Assembly (NCBI RefSeq): GCF_013112485.1
Contig: NZ_JABFHG010000002.1
Coordinates: forward strand, 1-64,000
From: Roseicella sp. DB1501
GTDB taxonomy: Bacteria; Pseudomonadota; Alphaproteobacteria; Acetobacterales; Acetobacteraceae
DNA length: 64,000 nucleotides
Reading direction: 5' to 3'
Shown in pieces: positions 1 to 8,122 of the stretch. The notes below the pieces were generated by a model. The model was not told the DNA's origin. It worked only from the letters and a program-made list of their open reading frames with translations, and made no database searches. Within the stretch, counting starts at the first letter, position 1. Each line of letters starts with the position of its first letter. Made by a program: the position numbers and the translations under genes.

Positions 1-55
1 GAAACGGCTCCAGCCAGCGATCGAGATCGCCGCCGACGCCGCCCAATCCTGCCAT
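1..55 (-). CDS. N-terminus of transposase (partial, IS701-like)
   Basis: Reading leftwards from an ATG at 55-53, the first 18 codons encode MAGLGGVGGDLDRWLEPF, after which the gene leaves the window. The stretch LDRWLEPF resembles the start of IS701-family transposases as I remember them. The upstream bases GAGAGGTGGAG form a purine-rich ribosome site just before the ATG. With so few codons the family call is an inference from one short motif plus the CTAG at the presumed junction. Confidence 0.5.
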   Translation of the reverse strand, partial: MAGLGGVGGDLDRWLEPF

Positions 56-127
56 CTCCACCTCTCACAACGTCCGTCAGCGACCAGATGGAGGTGGCAA
101 GGCCTGACTTGAAGTGCCCAGGTAGTG
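1..127 (-). mobile_element. Edge of a probable IS701-type insertion sequence
   Basis: The first 127 bases look like the 5' end of an insertion sequence read on the minus strand: a transposase-like start codon at 55 with its ribosome site, preceded by about 70 bases of leader. A CTAG tetranucleotide at 128-131 sits where the element would meet the chromosome. From memory, IS701-family elements duplicate a CTAG/YTAR-type 4-bp target. The outer end would read CACTACCTGGGCACTTCAAG from 127 downward. The other end and the second CTAG lie outside the window, so the boundary is inferred. Confidence 0.5.
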
Positions 128-143
128 CTAGGGTCGCCGCCGC

Positions 144-776
144 ATGAAGGCCAGACCCGCAAAGGCGCCGCCGATCCCGGCGCATCCCGGCGTGACGGTG
201 CTCGACGACGAGGTGGTCTGGGACGGCCGCTTCCCGCTGCAGCGCGTGCGCTTCACCTATACCCGCTTCGATGGCAGCCGCTCCGGCGAGCTGACCTGGG
301 AGCTGTGGCGGCGGCATGGCGGCGTCGCCATCCTGCCCTACGACCCGCGCGCCGATGCCATCGCGCTGATCGAGCAGTTCCGCCTGCCCGCCCTCGCCGC
401 CGGGCTGGAGCCGGTGATGATCGAATGCCCGGCCGGGCTGCGCGAGCCGGGCGAGGCGCCGGAGGCGGTGGCCCGGCGCGAGACGCTGGAGGAGACCGGC
501 CTCCGCCCCGACCGCTTCGAGCCGATCTGCCGCACCATGCTGATGCAAGGCGGCTGCGACGAGACGATGCATCTCTACGCCGCCCGGGTCGCGCTGCCGC
601 CGGGCGGCGGAACGCATGGCCTCGCCGAGGAGCAGGAGGAGACCCGCCTGCTGGTCGTGCCGGCGGCAGAGGCCTTCGCCATGCTCGACGCCAACCGCAT
701 CATGAACGCGACGACGATGCTCTGCCTGTGGTGGCTGCGGCATCATCGCGCGCGGCTGCGACAGGACTGGGCCTGA
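144..776 (+). CDS. NUDIX hydrolase, ADP-ribose pyrophosphatase type
   Basis: A 210-residue NUDIX protein expected to hydrolyse ADP-ribose or related nucleoside diphosphate sugars in the cytoplasm. The NUDIX box lies near residues 96-118: G, five residues, E, seven residues, then RETLEETGL, with Thr at one usually aliphatic position. An N-terminal beta domain containing the typical RFDGS/TWELWRR segment precedes it, as in ADP-ribose pyrophosphatases. The ATG at 144 is the only start giving the normal N-terminus. It lies only 12 bases past the CTAG that ends the presumed insertion sequence, and no good ribosome site is visible there. The stop overlaps the next start (TGATG). The precise substrate is not determined. 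Confidence 0.88.
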   Translation: MKARPAKAPPIPAHPGVTVLDDEVVWDGRFPLQRVRFTYTRFDGSRSGELTWELWRRHGGVAILPYDPRADAIALIEQFRLPALAAGLEPVMIECPAGLREPGEAPEAVARRETLEETGLRPDRFEPICRTMLMQGGCDETMHLYAARVALPPGGGTHGLAEEQEETRLLVVPAAEAFAMLDANRIMNATTMLCLWWLRHHRARLRQDWA

Positions 777-1504
777 TGCCGACCGAGTTGCTCTACCGCG
801 ACGACGCCTACTGCGCCGAGGCCGATGCGACCGTGCTCGCCGCCGGCGCGGAGGGGATCCTGCTGGACCGCACCCCCTTCTACGCCCAGGCGGGCGGCCA
901 GCCCGGCGATGCCGGCACCCTGCGCTGGGAGGGCGGCCACACCCCCATCCTGCGCGCCGTGAAGGGGCCGGAGGAGACGGTGCTGCACCTGCCCGAGCCG
1001 GGCGCGCCGCTGCCGCCCCCCGGCACGCCGCTGCTGGCGCGGCTCGACTGGGGGCTGCGCCACCGCCACATGCGCATGCACACGGCGCTGCACCTGCTCT
1101 GCAGCCTGCTGCCCGGCGCGGGCGTGACCGGCGGGCAGATCGGCGCCGAGCGCTCGCGCCTCGATTTCGCCCTGGCCGAGCCGCCGGCCAGGGAATGGCT
1201 GACCGAGCAGCTCAACCGCCTGGTCGCCGAGGATCATCCGGTCGGCGAGCACTGGATCACCGAGGCCGAGCTCGACGCCAATCCGGGCCTCGTCCGCACG
1301 CTGTCGGTGCAGCCGCCGCGCGCGGCGGGGCGCATCCGGCTGGTGCGCATCGGCGCCGAGGCGGCGCCGGTCGACCTGCAGCCCTGCGGCGGGACGCATC
1401 TGCGCCACACGGGCGAGATCGGCCGGGGCGAGGTGACGAAGCTCGAGAACAAGGGCAAGCAGAACCGCCGCATCTACCTCGTCCTGGCCGATCCCCTGGC
1501 ATGA
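776..1504 (+). CDS. Alanyl-tRNA editing protein (AlaX family)
   Basis: A 242-residue free-standing homologue of the AlaRS editing domain, expected to hydrolyse mischarged Ser- or Gly-tRNA(Ala). The zinc-binding set is complete: HTALH (His102 and His106) and CGGTH (Cys204 and His208). The ATG at 776 shares its A with the stop of the NUDIX gene, so the pair is probably translated together. An open frame continues upstream as far as 125 but only overlaps the NUDIX gene. The length fits the mid-size AlaX class. It is followed after 36 bases by a sulfurtransferase gene in the same direction. Confidence 0.9.
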   Translation: MPTELLYRDDAYCAEADATVLAAGAEGILLDRTPFYAQAGGQPGDAGTLRWEGGHTPILRAVKGPEETVLHLPEPGAPLPPPGTPLLARLDWGLRHRHMRMHTALHLLCSLLPGAGVTGGQIGAERSRLDFALAEPPAREWLTEQLNRLVAEDHPVGEHWITEAELDANPGLVRTLSVQPPRAAGRIRLVRIGAEAAPVDLQPCGGTHLRHTGEIGRGEVTKLENKGKQNRRIYLVLADPLA

Positions 1505-1540
1505 GGCGCGGCGACGACAAGCCTTAGGAGAGTGAGCGGC

Positions 1541-2386
1541 ATGGACAACCTGGTCTCGACCGAATGGCTGGCGGCGGAGCTCGGCAAGCCCGACCTGCTG
1601 GTCTTCGACTGCTCGACCTACCTGCCCGGCGAGCCGGGCAACAAGCAGGAGGGCTTCCGCGCCGCGCACATCCCCGGCGCGCAGCTCTTCGACATCGACC
1701 AGATCGGCGATCCGGAGACCGACCTGCCGCATATGGTGCCGACGCCGGGGCGCTTCGCCCGGCTCGCCGGCGAGCTCGGCATCTCCAACGCCGCGCGCCT
1801 GGTCTTCTACGACCAGCACGGGCTGCGCGCCTCGGCGCGCGGCTGGTGGATGATGCGGCTCTTCGGGCATGACGCGGCGGCGGTGCTGGATGGCGGCCTG
1901 CCGAAATGGCAGCGCGAGGGCCGGCCGGTCGAGACCGGCGAGGGCGCCTCCCGGCCGGCGGCGCGCTTCGTCCCGGATTTCCGGGCGGAGCGGCTGCGCG
2001 GCATCGGCGACATCAAGCGCATCATCCGCCAGGGCGGCGGCGAGGCGCTGATCCTCGACGCCCGGGCGCGCGGCCGCTTCGAGGGCAGCGCGCCGGAGCC
2101 GCGCAAGGACCTGCCTTCGGGCCACATGCCGGGCGCGGCCAACCTCCCCTCCTCCGAGCTGCTGAATCCCGACCTCACCATGAAGGATCCGGCCGAGCTG
2201 CACCGGATGTTCGCGGCCGCCGGGGTGACGGCGGAGCGGCCGGTCGTCACCTCCTGCGGTTCGGGCGTCACCGCCTGCGCCCTCGCCCTCGGCCTGGTTC
2301 GGGCCGGCTTCCCCGAGCCCGCCGTCTATGACGGCTCCTGGAGCGAATGGGCCGCGCGGCCCGAGACCCCGAAGGTGACCGGCTGA
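1541..2386 (+). CDS. sseA: 3-mercaptopyruvate/thiosulfate sulfurtransferase
   Basis: A 281-residue protein made of two rhodanese domains. The catalytic loop CGSGVTA, with Cys239 as nucleophile, is the form typical of 3-mercaptopyruvate sulfurtransferases (SseA), which pass sulfur from mercaptopyruvate to acceptors. The N-terminal domain keeps the fold but no catalytic Cys, as is usual. AGGAG at 1526-1530 is about ten bases before ATG 1541. A GTG at 1532 is too close to that site, so 1541 was chosen. The stop overlaps the ATG of the following cystathionine beta-lyase gene (TGATG), suggesting a small sulfur amino acid unit. The mercaptopyruvate preference is from family knowledge. Confidence 0.88.
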   Translation: MDNLVSTEWLAAELGKPDLLVFDCSTYLPGEPGNKQEGFRAAHIPGAQLFDIDQIGDPETDLPHMVPTPGRFARLAGELGISNAARLVFYDQHGLRASARGWWMMRLFGHDAAAVLDGGLPKWQREGRPVETGEGASRPAARFVPDFRAERLRGIGDIKRIIRQGGGEALILDARARGRFEGSAPEPRKDLPSGHMPGAANLPSSELLNPDLTMKDPAELHRMFAAAGVTAERPVVTSCGSGVTACALALGLVRAGFPEPAVYDGSWSEWAARPETPKVTG

Positions 2387-3585
2387 TGCCCGACGACATG
2401 ACCCCGCAGCGGCGCCAGGGCTTCGCCACGCGCATGAGCCATGCCGGGCGGGCCGGCACGCATGTGCATGGCTTCGTGAACCCGGCCGTGCATCGCGGCT
2501 CGACCGTCCTCTTCCCGGATTGTGCGGCACGGCGCGAGGGCGCGAAGCACCGCTTCGAGCAGTACATGACCTACGGCACGCAGGGCGGGCCGACCCATTA
2601 CGCGCTGGAGGACGTGATCGCCGAGATCGAGGGCGGCAGCCGCGCCCTCATCCTCGGCACCGGCCTCGCCGCGGTGACGGTGCCGCTGCAGGCCTGGCTG
2701 AAAGCCGGCGACCACTGCCTGATGCCGGACAGCGTCTATGGCCCGGCGCGCAATTTCTGCGACGGGCTGCTGCGCGGCTGGGGCGTCGAGACTACCTATT
2801 ACGATCCCTGCCTGGACGAGGCCGGCATGGCCGCGATCATCCGGCCGAACACAAGGGTGGTCTATACCGAGAGTCCGGGCAGCCACACCTTCGAGATCCA
2901 GGACATCCCGGCGATCGCCCGTGCCGCGCATGCGCGCGGCGCCAAGGTGATGATGGACAACACCTGGGGCATCCACCATTTCCAGCCCTTCGAGAAGGGC
3001 GTCGACGTCTCCATCCAGGCGCTGACGAAATATGTCGGCGGCCATTCCGACATCCTGCTCGGCAGCGTCACCGTCAACAGCGAGGAGGACTGGCGGGTGC
3101 TGCGCGCCGCCGCCTCGCAGCTCGGGCAATATGCCTCGCCGGATGACTGCTGGCTGGCGCTGCGCGGCGTGCGGACCATGGCGACGCGGCTGCAGCGGCA
3201 GGCGGCGAGCGGGCTGGAGGTGGCGCGCTGGCTGAGCGGGCGGCCGGAGGTGCTGCGGGTGCTGCACCCCGCCCTGCCCGAGCATCCGCAGCACGCGCTC
3301 TGGCAGCGCGACTTCTCCGGCGCCTGCAGCCTGTTCGGCCTGGTGCTGGAGCCGCGCTATTCCTTCGAGGATCTCTGCCGCTTCATCGATTCGCTGCAGC
3401 TCTTCGGCATCGGCGCGAGCTGGGGCGGCTTCGAGAGCCTTTGCATCGCCACCACCGGCAACCTCACCCGCACCGCCGGCACCGGCGATTTCGGCGGGCC
3501 GATGTGCCGCATCCATGTCGGGCTGGAGGAGCCGGCCGACCTGATCGCCGATCTCGAGCAGGGCCTCTCCCGCCTCGGCGGCTGA
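2386..3585 (+). CDS. metC: Cystathionine beta-lyase (Cys/Met metabolism PLP enzyme)
   Basis: A 399-residue Cys/Met-metabolism PLP enzyme. The cofactor lysine is K215 in LTKYVGGHSD, and the segment TKYVGGHSDILLGSV is characteristic of cystathionine beta-lyases of the MetC type, which convert cystathionine to homocysteine, pyruvate and ammonia. The pattern PGSHTFEIQDIP with VMMDNTWG upstream of the lysine supports the family. ATG 2386 overlaps the sseA stop; an in-frame ATG at 2398 is possible. A methionine gamma-lyase or a relaxed C-S lyase role cannot be excluded. The gene ends just before a conserved intergenic repeat and faces the lipoprotein gene on the other strand. Confidence 0.85.
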   Translation: MPDDMTPQRRQGFATRMSHAGRAGTHVHGFVNPAVHRGSTVLFPDCAARREGAKHRFEQYMTYGTQGGPTHYALEDVIAEIEGGSRALILGTGLAAVTVPLQAWLKAGDHCLMPDSVYGPARNFCDGLLRGWGVETTYYDPCLDEAGMAAIIRPNTRVVYTESPGSHTFEIQDIPAIARAAHARGAKVMMDNTWGIHHFQPFEKGVDVSIQALTKYVGGHSDILLGSVTVNSEEDWRVLRAAASQLGQYASPDDCWLALRGVRTMATRLQRQAASGLEVARWLSGRPEVLRVLHPALPEHPQHALWQRDFSGACSLFGLVLEPRYSFEDLCRFIDSLQLFGIGASWGGFESLCIATTGNLTRTAGTGDFGGPMCRIHVGLEEPADLIADLEQGLSRLGG

Positions 3586-3631
3586 CGGCATCCCGCGAAG
3601 CCGGCGGGCGACGGCTTCGCGGGGTCGTCAT

Positions 3632-3730
3632 GTTGCCCTGCCGCGGCTTCGCCGCGGTAGGCTGTGACGCAACAAGGGTCAGGTGCGACGCCTGGGGCCC
3701 CCGCGATGGCGCGCAGCGACATCGTGGGGA
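3632..3730 (+). repeat. Dispersed ~100-bp element, copy A, with terminal hairpin
   Basis: This stretch matches 9475-9575 almost base for base in the same orientation. It contains a perfect GC hairpin (CCGCGG around CTTCG), a central GGCTGTGACGCA...TCAGGTGCGA segment, and a terminal stem CCCCGCGAT / ATCGTGGGG. Both copies lie between convergent genes and end within about five bases of the stop codon of the minus-strand gene. The terminal stem could act as a bidirectional terminator; that is inference. Confidence 0.8.
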
Positions 3731-3733
3731 TTT

Positions 3734-4006
3734 CTAGCGCCGCGAGCTGCGGCCCTGGTAGTAGCCCTGCTGATAGGCGCGCTGCTGCGCCTGCTGGCTC
3801 TGGTCGAAGAGATAGCCGCCGCCGGCGCCGAGGCCGCCGCCGATGAGCGCGCCGAGCCCGGCATCGCCGGCGATGGCGCCGACCAGCGCGCCGCCGGCGG
3901 CGCCGGCCGCGCCGCCGGTCAGGGTGCGCTGCTGCGTCGGGTTCAGGTCGCCGCAGCCGACGAGGCCGAGCCCGAGGACGACCGGCAGGAGGAATGTCTT
4001 GCGCAT
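3734..4006 (-). CDS. Small glycine-zipper lipoprotein
   Basis: A 90-residue protein with a lipoprotein signal: MRKTF, a hydrophobic stretch, then LVGC with the lipidated Cys at position 18. The middle (about residues 31-65) is a run of Gly and Ala with GxxxG spacing, the glycine-zipper pattern of YMGG/OmpA-like small outer-membrane lipoproteins. The C-terminus is rich in Gln and Tyr. It starts at ATG 4006, ten bases after the stop of the Rap1a/Tai-like gene, so the two are probably co-transcribed. A role in envelope integrity is plausible, but no specific function can be assigned. Confidence 0.75.
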   Translation of the reverse strand: MRKTFLLPVVLGLGLVGCGDLNPTQQRTLTGGAAGAAGGALVGAIAGDAGLGALIGGGLGAGGGYLFDQSQQAQQRAYQQGYYQGRSSRR

Positions 4007-4016
4007 GGCGGGGCCC

Positions 4017-4430
4017 TCAGCGGCGCGTCCGCGGCATTTCGGCGCGCGGGCAGGGATAGGTGTCGGCGGCGAAGCGGGTGAGGCCGTCCACGGCCCGCTC
4101 CCCGGCATATTGCGGGTGGCTGCCGGCCCAGGCGACGAAGGCCTGGCGGGCCTGATCGAGTGTCGGCTCGGGCGTTGGCAGGCAGAAGAGCCGCTTCCCG
4201 CCGGCGCCCGCCGCGGCGACGGATTGGTGGTACTGCCCGGCCCCAACCAGGAAGCCCTGGCACCAGGCGAGCGCCACGCTGTGCAGCGGGTCCTGCGCGG
4301 TCGCGCCGCAGAGCGCGGCGAGGTCGCCGGTGCGGCCGCCGCGGAAATTCTGCTGCGTGACCTCGGCCGCGGCCGGCATTGCGGCCAGGGCTCCGCCAAG
4401 GGCAAGGACGAGGGATGTGCGTGATGGCAT
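4017..4430 (-). CDS. Rap1a/Tai-family secreted protein
   Basis: A 137-residue protein with a signal peptide (cleavage likely after AAAEV). Four cysteines are arranged as in the Rap1a/Tai family: LC near residue 42, WCQGF with G in the next turn, LFCLP, and YPC near the end. The spacing and the CLP, HPQYAGE and PC segments match what I remember of that domain. AGGGAG lies seven bases before ATG 4430. Named members are immunity proteins against type VI amidase effectors, but no effector is visible here, so the job is unknown. It heads a two-gene unit with the glycine-zipper lipoprotein. Confidence 0.7.
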   Translation of the reverse strand: MPSRTSLVLALGGALAAMPAAAEVTQQNFRGGRTGDLAALCGATAQDPLHSVALAWCQGFLVGAGQYHQSVAAAGAGGKRLFCLPTPEPTLDQARQAFVAWAGSHPQYAGERAVDGLTRFAADTYPCPRAEMPRTRR

Positions 4431-4555
4431 TCCATGTCTCCCTGCGGGCCATCGGGCCGCGCCCATCTAGAAGACACCGGCCGGACGGAGTCCTGCAACC
4501 GCTGCGGGCAACCGCCGCGGGCATGCGGTGTGGCTGGCTCCGGCCGCGCCGCCGC

Positions 4556-5056
4556 TCAGCTAGCCCCCGCGGCCGGGTCGGCGGCGCAACGGGCGCAGAG
4601 CCCCTCGACCTCGACCGTCGCGCGCCGCGGCGCGAATCCCGCCTGGCGCGCCGCCCGTGCCAAGGCGAGCGCCACGCCGGCATCGCTGATCTCGGCCGTG
4701 GCGCCGCAGCGGCCGCAGATGAGGAACTGGTGCGGGTGGTCATGCGCCGCGTCGCAGCCGCAATCCTCGGGATGGTCGAGCGCGTCGATGCAGCCGATGA
4801 AGGCGTTCAGCCGCTCCACCTTGTGGATGAGCCCCTGCTCCACCAGGAAATCCAGCGCCCGGTAGACGGTGGGCGGCGCGGCGCGCTCCCGGCTCTCCTT
4901 GAGCCGGTCGAGCAGGGCATAGGCGCCGACCGGCGCCTCCGCCTCCAGCACCAGCTGCAGCACCTGCCGCCGCAGCGGGGTGAGCTGCGCCCCGCGCCGG
5001 GCGCAGAGCGCGGCGGCGTGGTCGAGGCTCGCCTCCGTCGGCGCGACGCGGGTCAT
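4556..5056 (-). CDS. zur: Fur-family regulator, Zur type
   Basis: A 166-residue Fur-family DNA-binding repressor. The N-terminal winged helix ([21 protein letters not shown]) is followed by a His/Cys-rich segment near residues 94-110 and two CxxC pairs, C114/C117 and C154/C157, which hold the structural zinc. The annotation as Zur rests mainly on context: it is divergent, 39 bases apart, from hisI and a COG0523 zinc/metal GTPase. ATG 5056 has AGGGAG six to seven bases upstream, better than the ATG at 5080. A clear dyad operator could not be identified in the short gap, although TTATATA at 5084-5090 stands out from the GC-rich background. Confidence 0.8.
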   Translation of the reverse strand: MTRVAPTEASLDHAAALCARRGAQLTPLRRQVLQLVLEAEAPVGAYALLDRLKESRERAAPPTVYRALDFLVEQGLIHKVERLNAFIGCIDALDHPEDCGCDAAHDHPHQFLICGRCGATAEISDAGVALALARAARQAGFAPRRATVEVEGLCARCAADPAAGAS

Positions 5057-5095
5057 GCCATTCTCCCTGAAGCCATCCACCCCTTATATAGGCGC

Positions 5096-5539
5096 ATGAC
5101 AACCGCCGCCGCGAACCCCGCCATCGCCGATCCAGCCATCACCGATCCTGCCGCCCGGGCCCGGCTGCTCGATGCCATCCGCTTCGATTCCCGCGGCCTC
5201 GTCCCCTGCATCGCCCAGCAGCACGATACCGGGGAGGTGCTGATGCTGGCCTGGATGACCCGCGAGGCGGCGGAGGAGACGCTGGCGACCGGCCGCGTCT
5301 GCTACTATTCCCGCAGCCGCGGCGGGCTCTGGCGCAAGGGCGAGACCTCGGGCCAGCAGCAGCGCCTGGTCGATCTGCGGCTCGATTGCGACGGCGACAC
5401 GCTGCTCGCCCTGGTCGAGCAGACCGGCGTGGCCTGCCATACCGGCCGCCGCTCCTGCTTCTACCGGGCGCTGCGCGAGGGCGCGCTGGCCGAGATCGCG
5501 ACGCCCGAGATCGCGCCCGAGGCGCTGTACGGCCGATGA
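5096..5539 (+). CDS. hisI: Phosphoribosyl-AMP cyclohydrolase
   Basis: A 147-residue HisI domain protein that opens the purine ring of phosphoribosyl-AMP in histidine synthesis. The metal motif DCDGD (residues 97-101) and the three zinc cysteines, C98, C114 in CHTG and C121 in SCFYR, are all present. There is no HisE pyrophosphohydrolase domain and no other his gene nearby. Instead it is coupled by ATGA overlap to a COG0523 GTPase and divergent from a Zur-like regulator. This context matches the known pattern of zinc-responsive duplicate copies of zinc enzymes. Whether a second hisI exists in the genome cannot be seen here. Confidence 0.85.
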   Translation: MTTAAANPAIADPAITDPAARARLLDAIRFDSRGLVPCIAQQHDTGEVLMLAWMTREAAEETLATGRVCYYSRSRGGLWRKGETSGQQQRLVDLRLDCDGDTLLALVEQTGVACHTGRRSCFYRALREGALAEIATPEIAPEALYGR

Positions 5540-6633
5540 ACACGCCGACACCCTCCCGGCCGGAGCCGGTGCCGGTCACCGTCCTCACCGGCTTCCTCGG
5601 CTCCGGCAAGACCACGCTGCTGAACCGCCTGCTGCGCCATCCGGCGCTCAGCGACACGGCGGTGCTGATCAACGAGTTCGGCGAGGTCGGCCTCGACCAC
5701 CTGCTGGTCGAGCGGCTGGACGGCGACACGGTGCTGCTGAATGCCGGCTGCCTCTGCTGCACCGTGCGCGGCGACCTGGTGCGGGCGCTGCGCGACCTGG
5801 CGCTGCGGATCGAGCAGGGCCACGCCATCCGTCGCGTCGTGGTCGAGACGACCGGCCTCGCCGATCCGGCGCCGATCCTGCAGACGCTGATGAGCGACCC
5901 GGTGGTGCTGCACCGCTACCGGCTGGACGGGGTGGTGACGCTGGTCGATGCCGCGACCGGCATGGCGACGCTCGATGCCCAGGCCGAGGCGGTGAAGCAG
6001 GCCGCCGTCGCCGACCGGCTGGTGCTGACCAAGACCGACCTGGCGACGCCGGCGACGGTCTCGGCGCTCTGGGCGCGGCTGCGCGAGCTCAATCCCGGCG
6101 CGCCGCTGCTGAACGCGCTGCAGGGCGAGATCGAGCCCGAGGCGCTGCTCGATTGCGGCCTCTACGACGCGACGCGCAAACATCCGGACGTGCGCCGCTG
6201 GCTGGATGCCGAGGCCTGGCAGGACCACCACCACGGCCACCATCATCACGGCCACGACCACGACGCCAACCGCCACGATGCCCGCATCCACAGCTTCTGC
6301 CTCACCTTCGACCATCCGCTGCCCTGGGACGGCCTCGCCACCTGGCTCGAGGTGTTGACCATGACCCGAGGCGAGAGCGTGCTGCGCATCAAGGGCCTGC
6401 TGAACCTCGAGGGCGAGGAGCGGCCGGTCGCCATCCATGGCGTGCAGCACCTCTTCCACCCGCCGGTGAAGCTGGAACGCTGGCCGGAGGGCGACGACCG
6501 CCGCTCGCGCCTCGTCTTCATCCTGCGCGACCTCGACCGCGCGACGGTCGAGAAGGGGCTGCGGGCCTTCGCCGAGAGCGCCCGGCAGCAGGCGGCGACC
6601 GGGGATGCCCCGCCCGGCCCCCTCGGCGCATGA
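5536..6633 (+). CDS. COG0523/CobW-family metal-chaperone GTPase
   Basis: A 365-residue G3E GTPase. Visible motifs are the P-loop GFLGSGKTT (19-27), NEFGEVGLD, the metal-binding CLCC (72-75), [10 protein letters not shown], the base-specificity TKTD, and a His-rich stretch near residues 230-250 with more than ten histidines alternating with Gly and Asp. This architecture is that of zinc metallochaperones (ZagA/YeiR/YjiA type) rather than cobalamin-synthesis CobW. Its position after hisI, with both divergent from a Zur-like gene, suggests that it delivers zinc under starvation, possibly to the neighbouring HisI. Client and metal are inferred. Confidence 0.88.
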   Translation: MNTPTPSRPEPVPVTVLTGFLGSGKTTLLNRLLRHPALSDTAVLINEFGEVGLDHLLVERLDGDTVLLNAGCLCCTVRGDLVRALRDLALRIEQGHAIRRVVVETTGLADPAPILQTLMSDPVVLHRYRLDGVVTLVDAATGMATLDAQAEAVKQAAVADRLVLTKTDLATPATVSALWARLRELNPGAPLLNALQGEIEPEALLDCGLYDATRKHPDVRRWLDAEAWQDHHHGHHHHGHDHDANRHDARIHSFCLTFDHPLPWDGLATWLEVLTMTRGESVLRIKGLLNLEGEERPVAIHGVQHLFHPPVKLERWPEGDDRRSRLVFILRDLDRATVEKGLRAFAESARQQAATGDAPPGPLGA

Positions 6634-6647
6634 CCCCTCGGCGCATG
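6615..6647 (+). repeat. 15-bp tandem duplication at a gene start
   Basis: The 15-base unit CCTCGGCGCATGACC occurs twice in tandem where the COG0523 gene ends and the acetyltransferase begins, giving ATG codons at 6630 and 6645 with the same following codons (Thr-Pro). The protein therefore begins with a duplicated [10 protein letters not shown] segment. Only the first ATG overlaps the upstream stop. Confidence 0.8.
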
Positions 6648-7244
6648 ACCCCTCCCCCGCTCCGGCTGGAGACCCTCTCGGGCGCGGCGCTGCAGGCCAG
6701 GCTGCCGGCCCTGTCGCATTTGCGCATCGCCGTCTTCGCCGAATGGCCCTATCTCTACGACGGCGACGCGGCGCATGAGGCGCGCTACATCGCCGCCTAT
6801 GCCGCCGACCCCGATGCCGCGGTGGTGGTCGCCTTCGACGGCGAGGCGCCGGTCGGCATGGCGACCTGCCAGCCGATGCTCGCCTCGCACGGGCCGGTGC
6901 CCGCCGCCTTCCGCGCCCGTGGGCTGGATCCCGCCCGCTTCTGCTATTTCGGCGAGAGCGTGCTGCTGCCGGCCTATCGCGGTCGCGGCGCGGGGGTCGG
7001 CTTCTTCGCCGCGCGCGAGGCGCATGCCAGGCGCCTCGGCCTGCCCGCCGCCGCCTTCTGCGCCGTGCAGCGCGACCCGAACGACCCCCGCCGCCCGGCC
7101 GGCTACGTGCCGCTTGACGGCTTCTGGCGCCGGCGCGGCTATGTCCACCACCCCGACCTCACCTGCGTCTTCGCCTGGAAGGAGCATGGCGACGAGCGGG
7201 AGACGCCGCACCGCCTCGCCTTCTGGCTGAAGGACCCGCGGTGA
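6630..7244 (+). CDS. GNAT-family N-acetyltransferase
   Basis: A 204-residue protein with the GNAT pattern: a central strand [18 protein letters not shown], then the acetyl-CoA segment [18 protein letters not shown] (R/Q-x-x-G-x-G/A), and a C-terminal region with GFWRRRGY typical of the family. The substrate is unknown. ATG 6630 overlaps the stop of the COG0523 gene; the second ATG at 6645 arises from a 15-bp duplication and gives a protein five residues shorter. The stop overlaps the GTG of the next gene, placing it in one long co-directional unit from hisI to lpxB. Pairing of a GNAT with a nitrilase-fold amidase is common, but I infer no joint pathway. Confidence 0.8.
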   Translation: MTPRRMTPPPLRLETLSGAALQARLPALSHLRIAVFAEWPYLYDGDAAHEARYIAAYAADPDAAVVVAFDGEAPVGMATCQPMLASHGPVPAAFRARGLDPARFCYFGESVLLPAYRGRGAGVGFFAAREAHARRLGLPAAAFCAVQRDPNDPRRPAGYVPLDGFWRRRGYVHHPDLTCVFAWKEHGDERETPHRLAFWLKDPR

Positions 7245-8122
7245 CCGCGCTGCGCCTCGGCGCCCTCGCCTGGCCGGTCGGCCGGCCCGCCGGCATCGCC
7301 GATTTCGCCGCCCGGCTCGACCACTGGCTCGGCCAGGCGGCCGGCCGGATCGACCTCGCCGTGCTGCCGGAATATGCCTGCGCCGAGCTCGGCGCGGCCC
7401 TCACCGGCCGGGAGGTGGCCAACGAGGCCGCCGAGCTGCGGGCGCTCACCGCCGCGGCGCCGGAGATCCTGGAGGCGATGCGCGGCGCGGCGCGGCGCCA
7501 CCGGCTCTGGCTGCAGCCCGGCACGCTGCCGATGGCAATCGAGGGCCGGGTGGTGAACCGCGCCCCCCTGATCACCCCCGAGGGCCGCCTCGCCTTCCAG
7601 GACAAGCATGCGATGACCCGCTTCGAGGCGGAGCGCTGGGGCGTCTCGCCCGGCGCCGCGCCGCGGGTCTTCGACACGCCCTGGGGCCGGATCGGCATCT
7701 CGGTCTGCTACGATGCCGAGTTCCCGCTGCATGTCCGCGCCCAGGTCGAGGCCGGCGCCTGGCTCCTCCTGGTGCCGACCTGCACCGATACGCTGCACGG
7801 CTTCAACCGGGTGCGCTTCGCCGCCCAGGCGCGGGCACTGGAGAACCAGTGCTTCGTCGCCGTCGCGCCGACCGTCGGCACCGCCCCCTGGTCGGCGGCG
7901 CTCGATGAGAATCGCGGCGAGGCGGCGGTCTTCGGCCCGGTCGATCGCGGCTTCCCGGCGGATGGCCTCCTCGCCGCGGCCGGGCTGGACCAGCCGGGCT
8001 GGGCCATCGCCGCGCTCGATCCCGCCCGTATCGAGGCCGTGAGGCGCGAGGGCGCCGTCCTCAACCACCGCGACTGGCCGCCCGGCCCCGTCCCGCCCGC
8101 CCGTCCCGCCGGCTTCGCGTGA
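7241..8122 (+). CDS. Carbon-nitrogen hydrolase (nitrilase superfamily amidase)
   Basis: A 293-residue nitrilase-fold enzyme with an intact Glu-Lys-Cys triad: E44 in LPEYA, K122 in FQDKHAM and C156 in SVCYDAEF. The C-Y-D-x-x-F context fits aliphatic or omega-amidases and N-carbamoyl-type hydrolases rather than true nitrilases. The gene starts with GTG overlapping the acetyltransferase stop (GTGA), and ends the same way into lpxB. The natural amide is not evident from sequence or neighbours. Confidence 0.85.
   Translation: MTALRLGALAWPVGRPAGIADFAARLDHWLGQAAGRIDLAVLPEYACAELGAALTGREVANEAAELRALTAAAPEILEAMRGAARRHRLWLQPGTLPMAIEGRVVNRAPLITPEGRLAFQDKHAMTRFEAERWGVSPGAAPRVFDTPWGRIGISVCYDAEFPLHVRAQVEAGAWLLLVPTCTDTLHGFNRVRFAAQARALENQCFVAVAPTVGTAPWSAALDENRGEAAVFGPVDRGFPADGLLAAAGLDQPGWAIAALDPARIEAVRREGAVLNHRDWPPGPVPPARPAGFA

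Noticed and set aside
743-2530. Long minus-strand open frame across AlaX and sulfurtransferase genes
   Set aside because: It covers two genes with intact catalytic motifs on the other strand and has no ribosome site or plausible fold.
4017-4430. Toxin-antitoxin or type VI immunity locus
   Set aside because: No effector, toxin or secretion gene is near the Rap1a/Tai-like gene, so no such system is claimed.
5057-5095. Zur operator between zur and hisI
   Set aside because: TTATATA is notable, but no dyad of the expected length could be found by eye.
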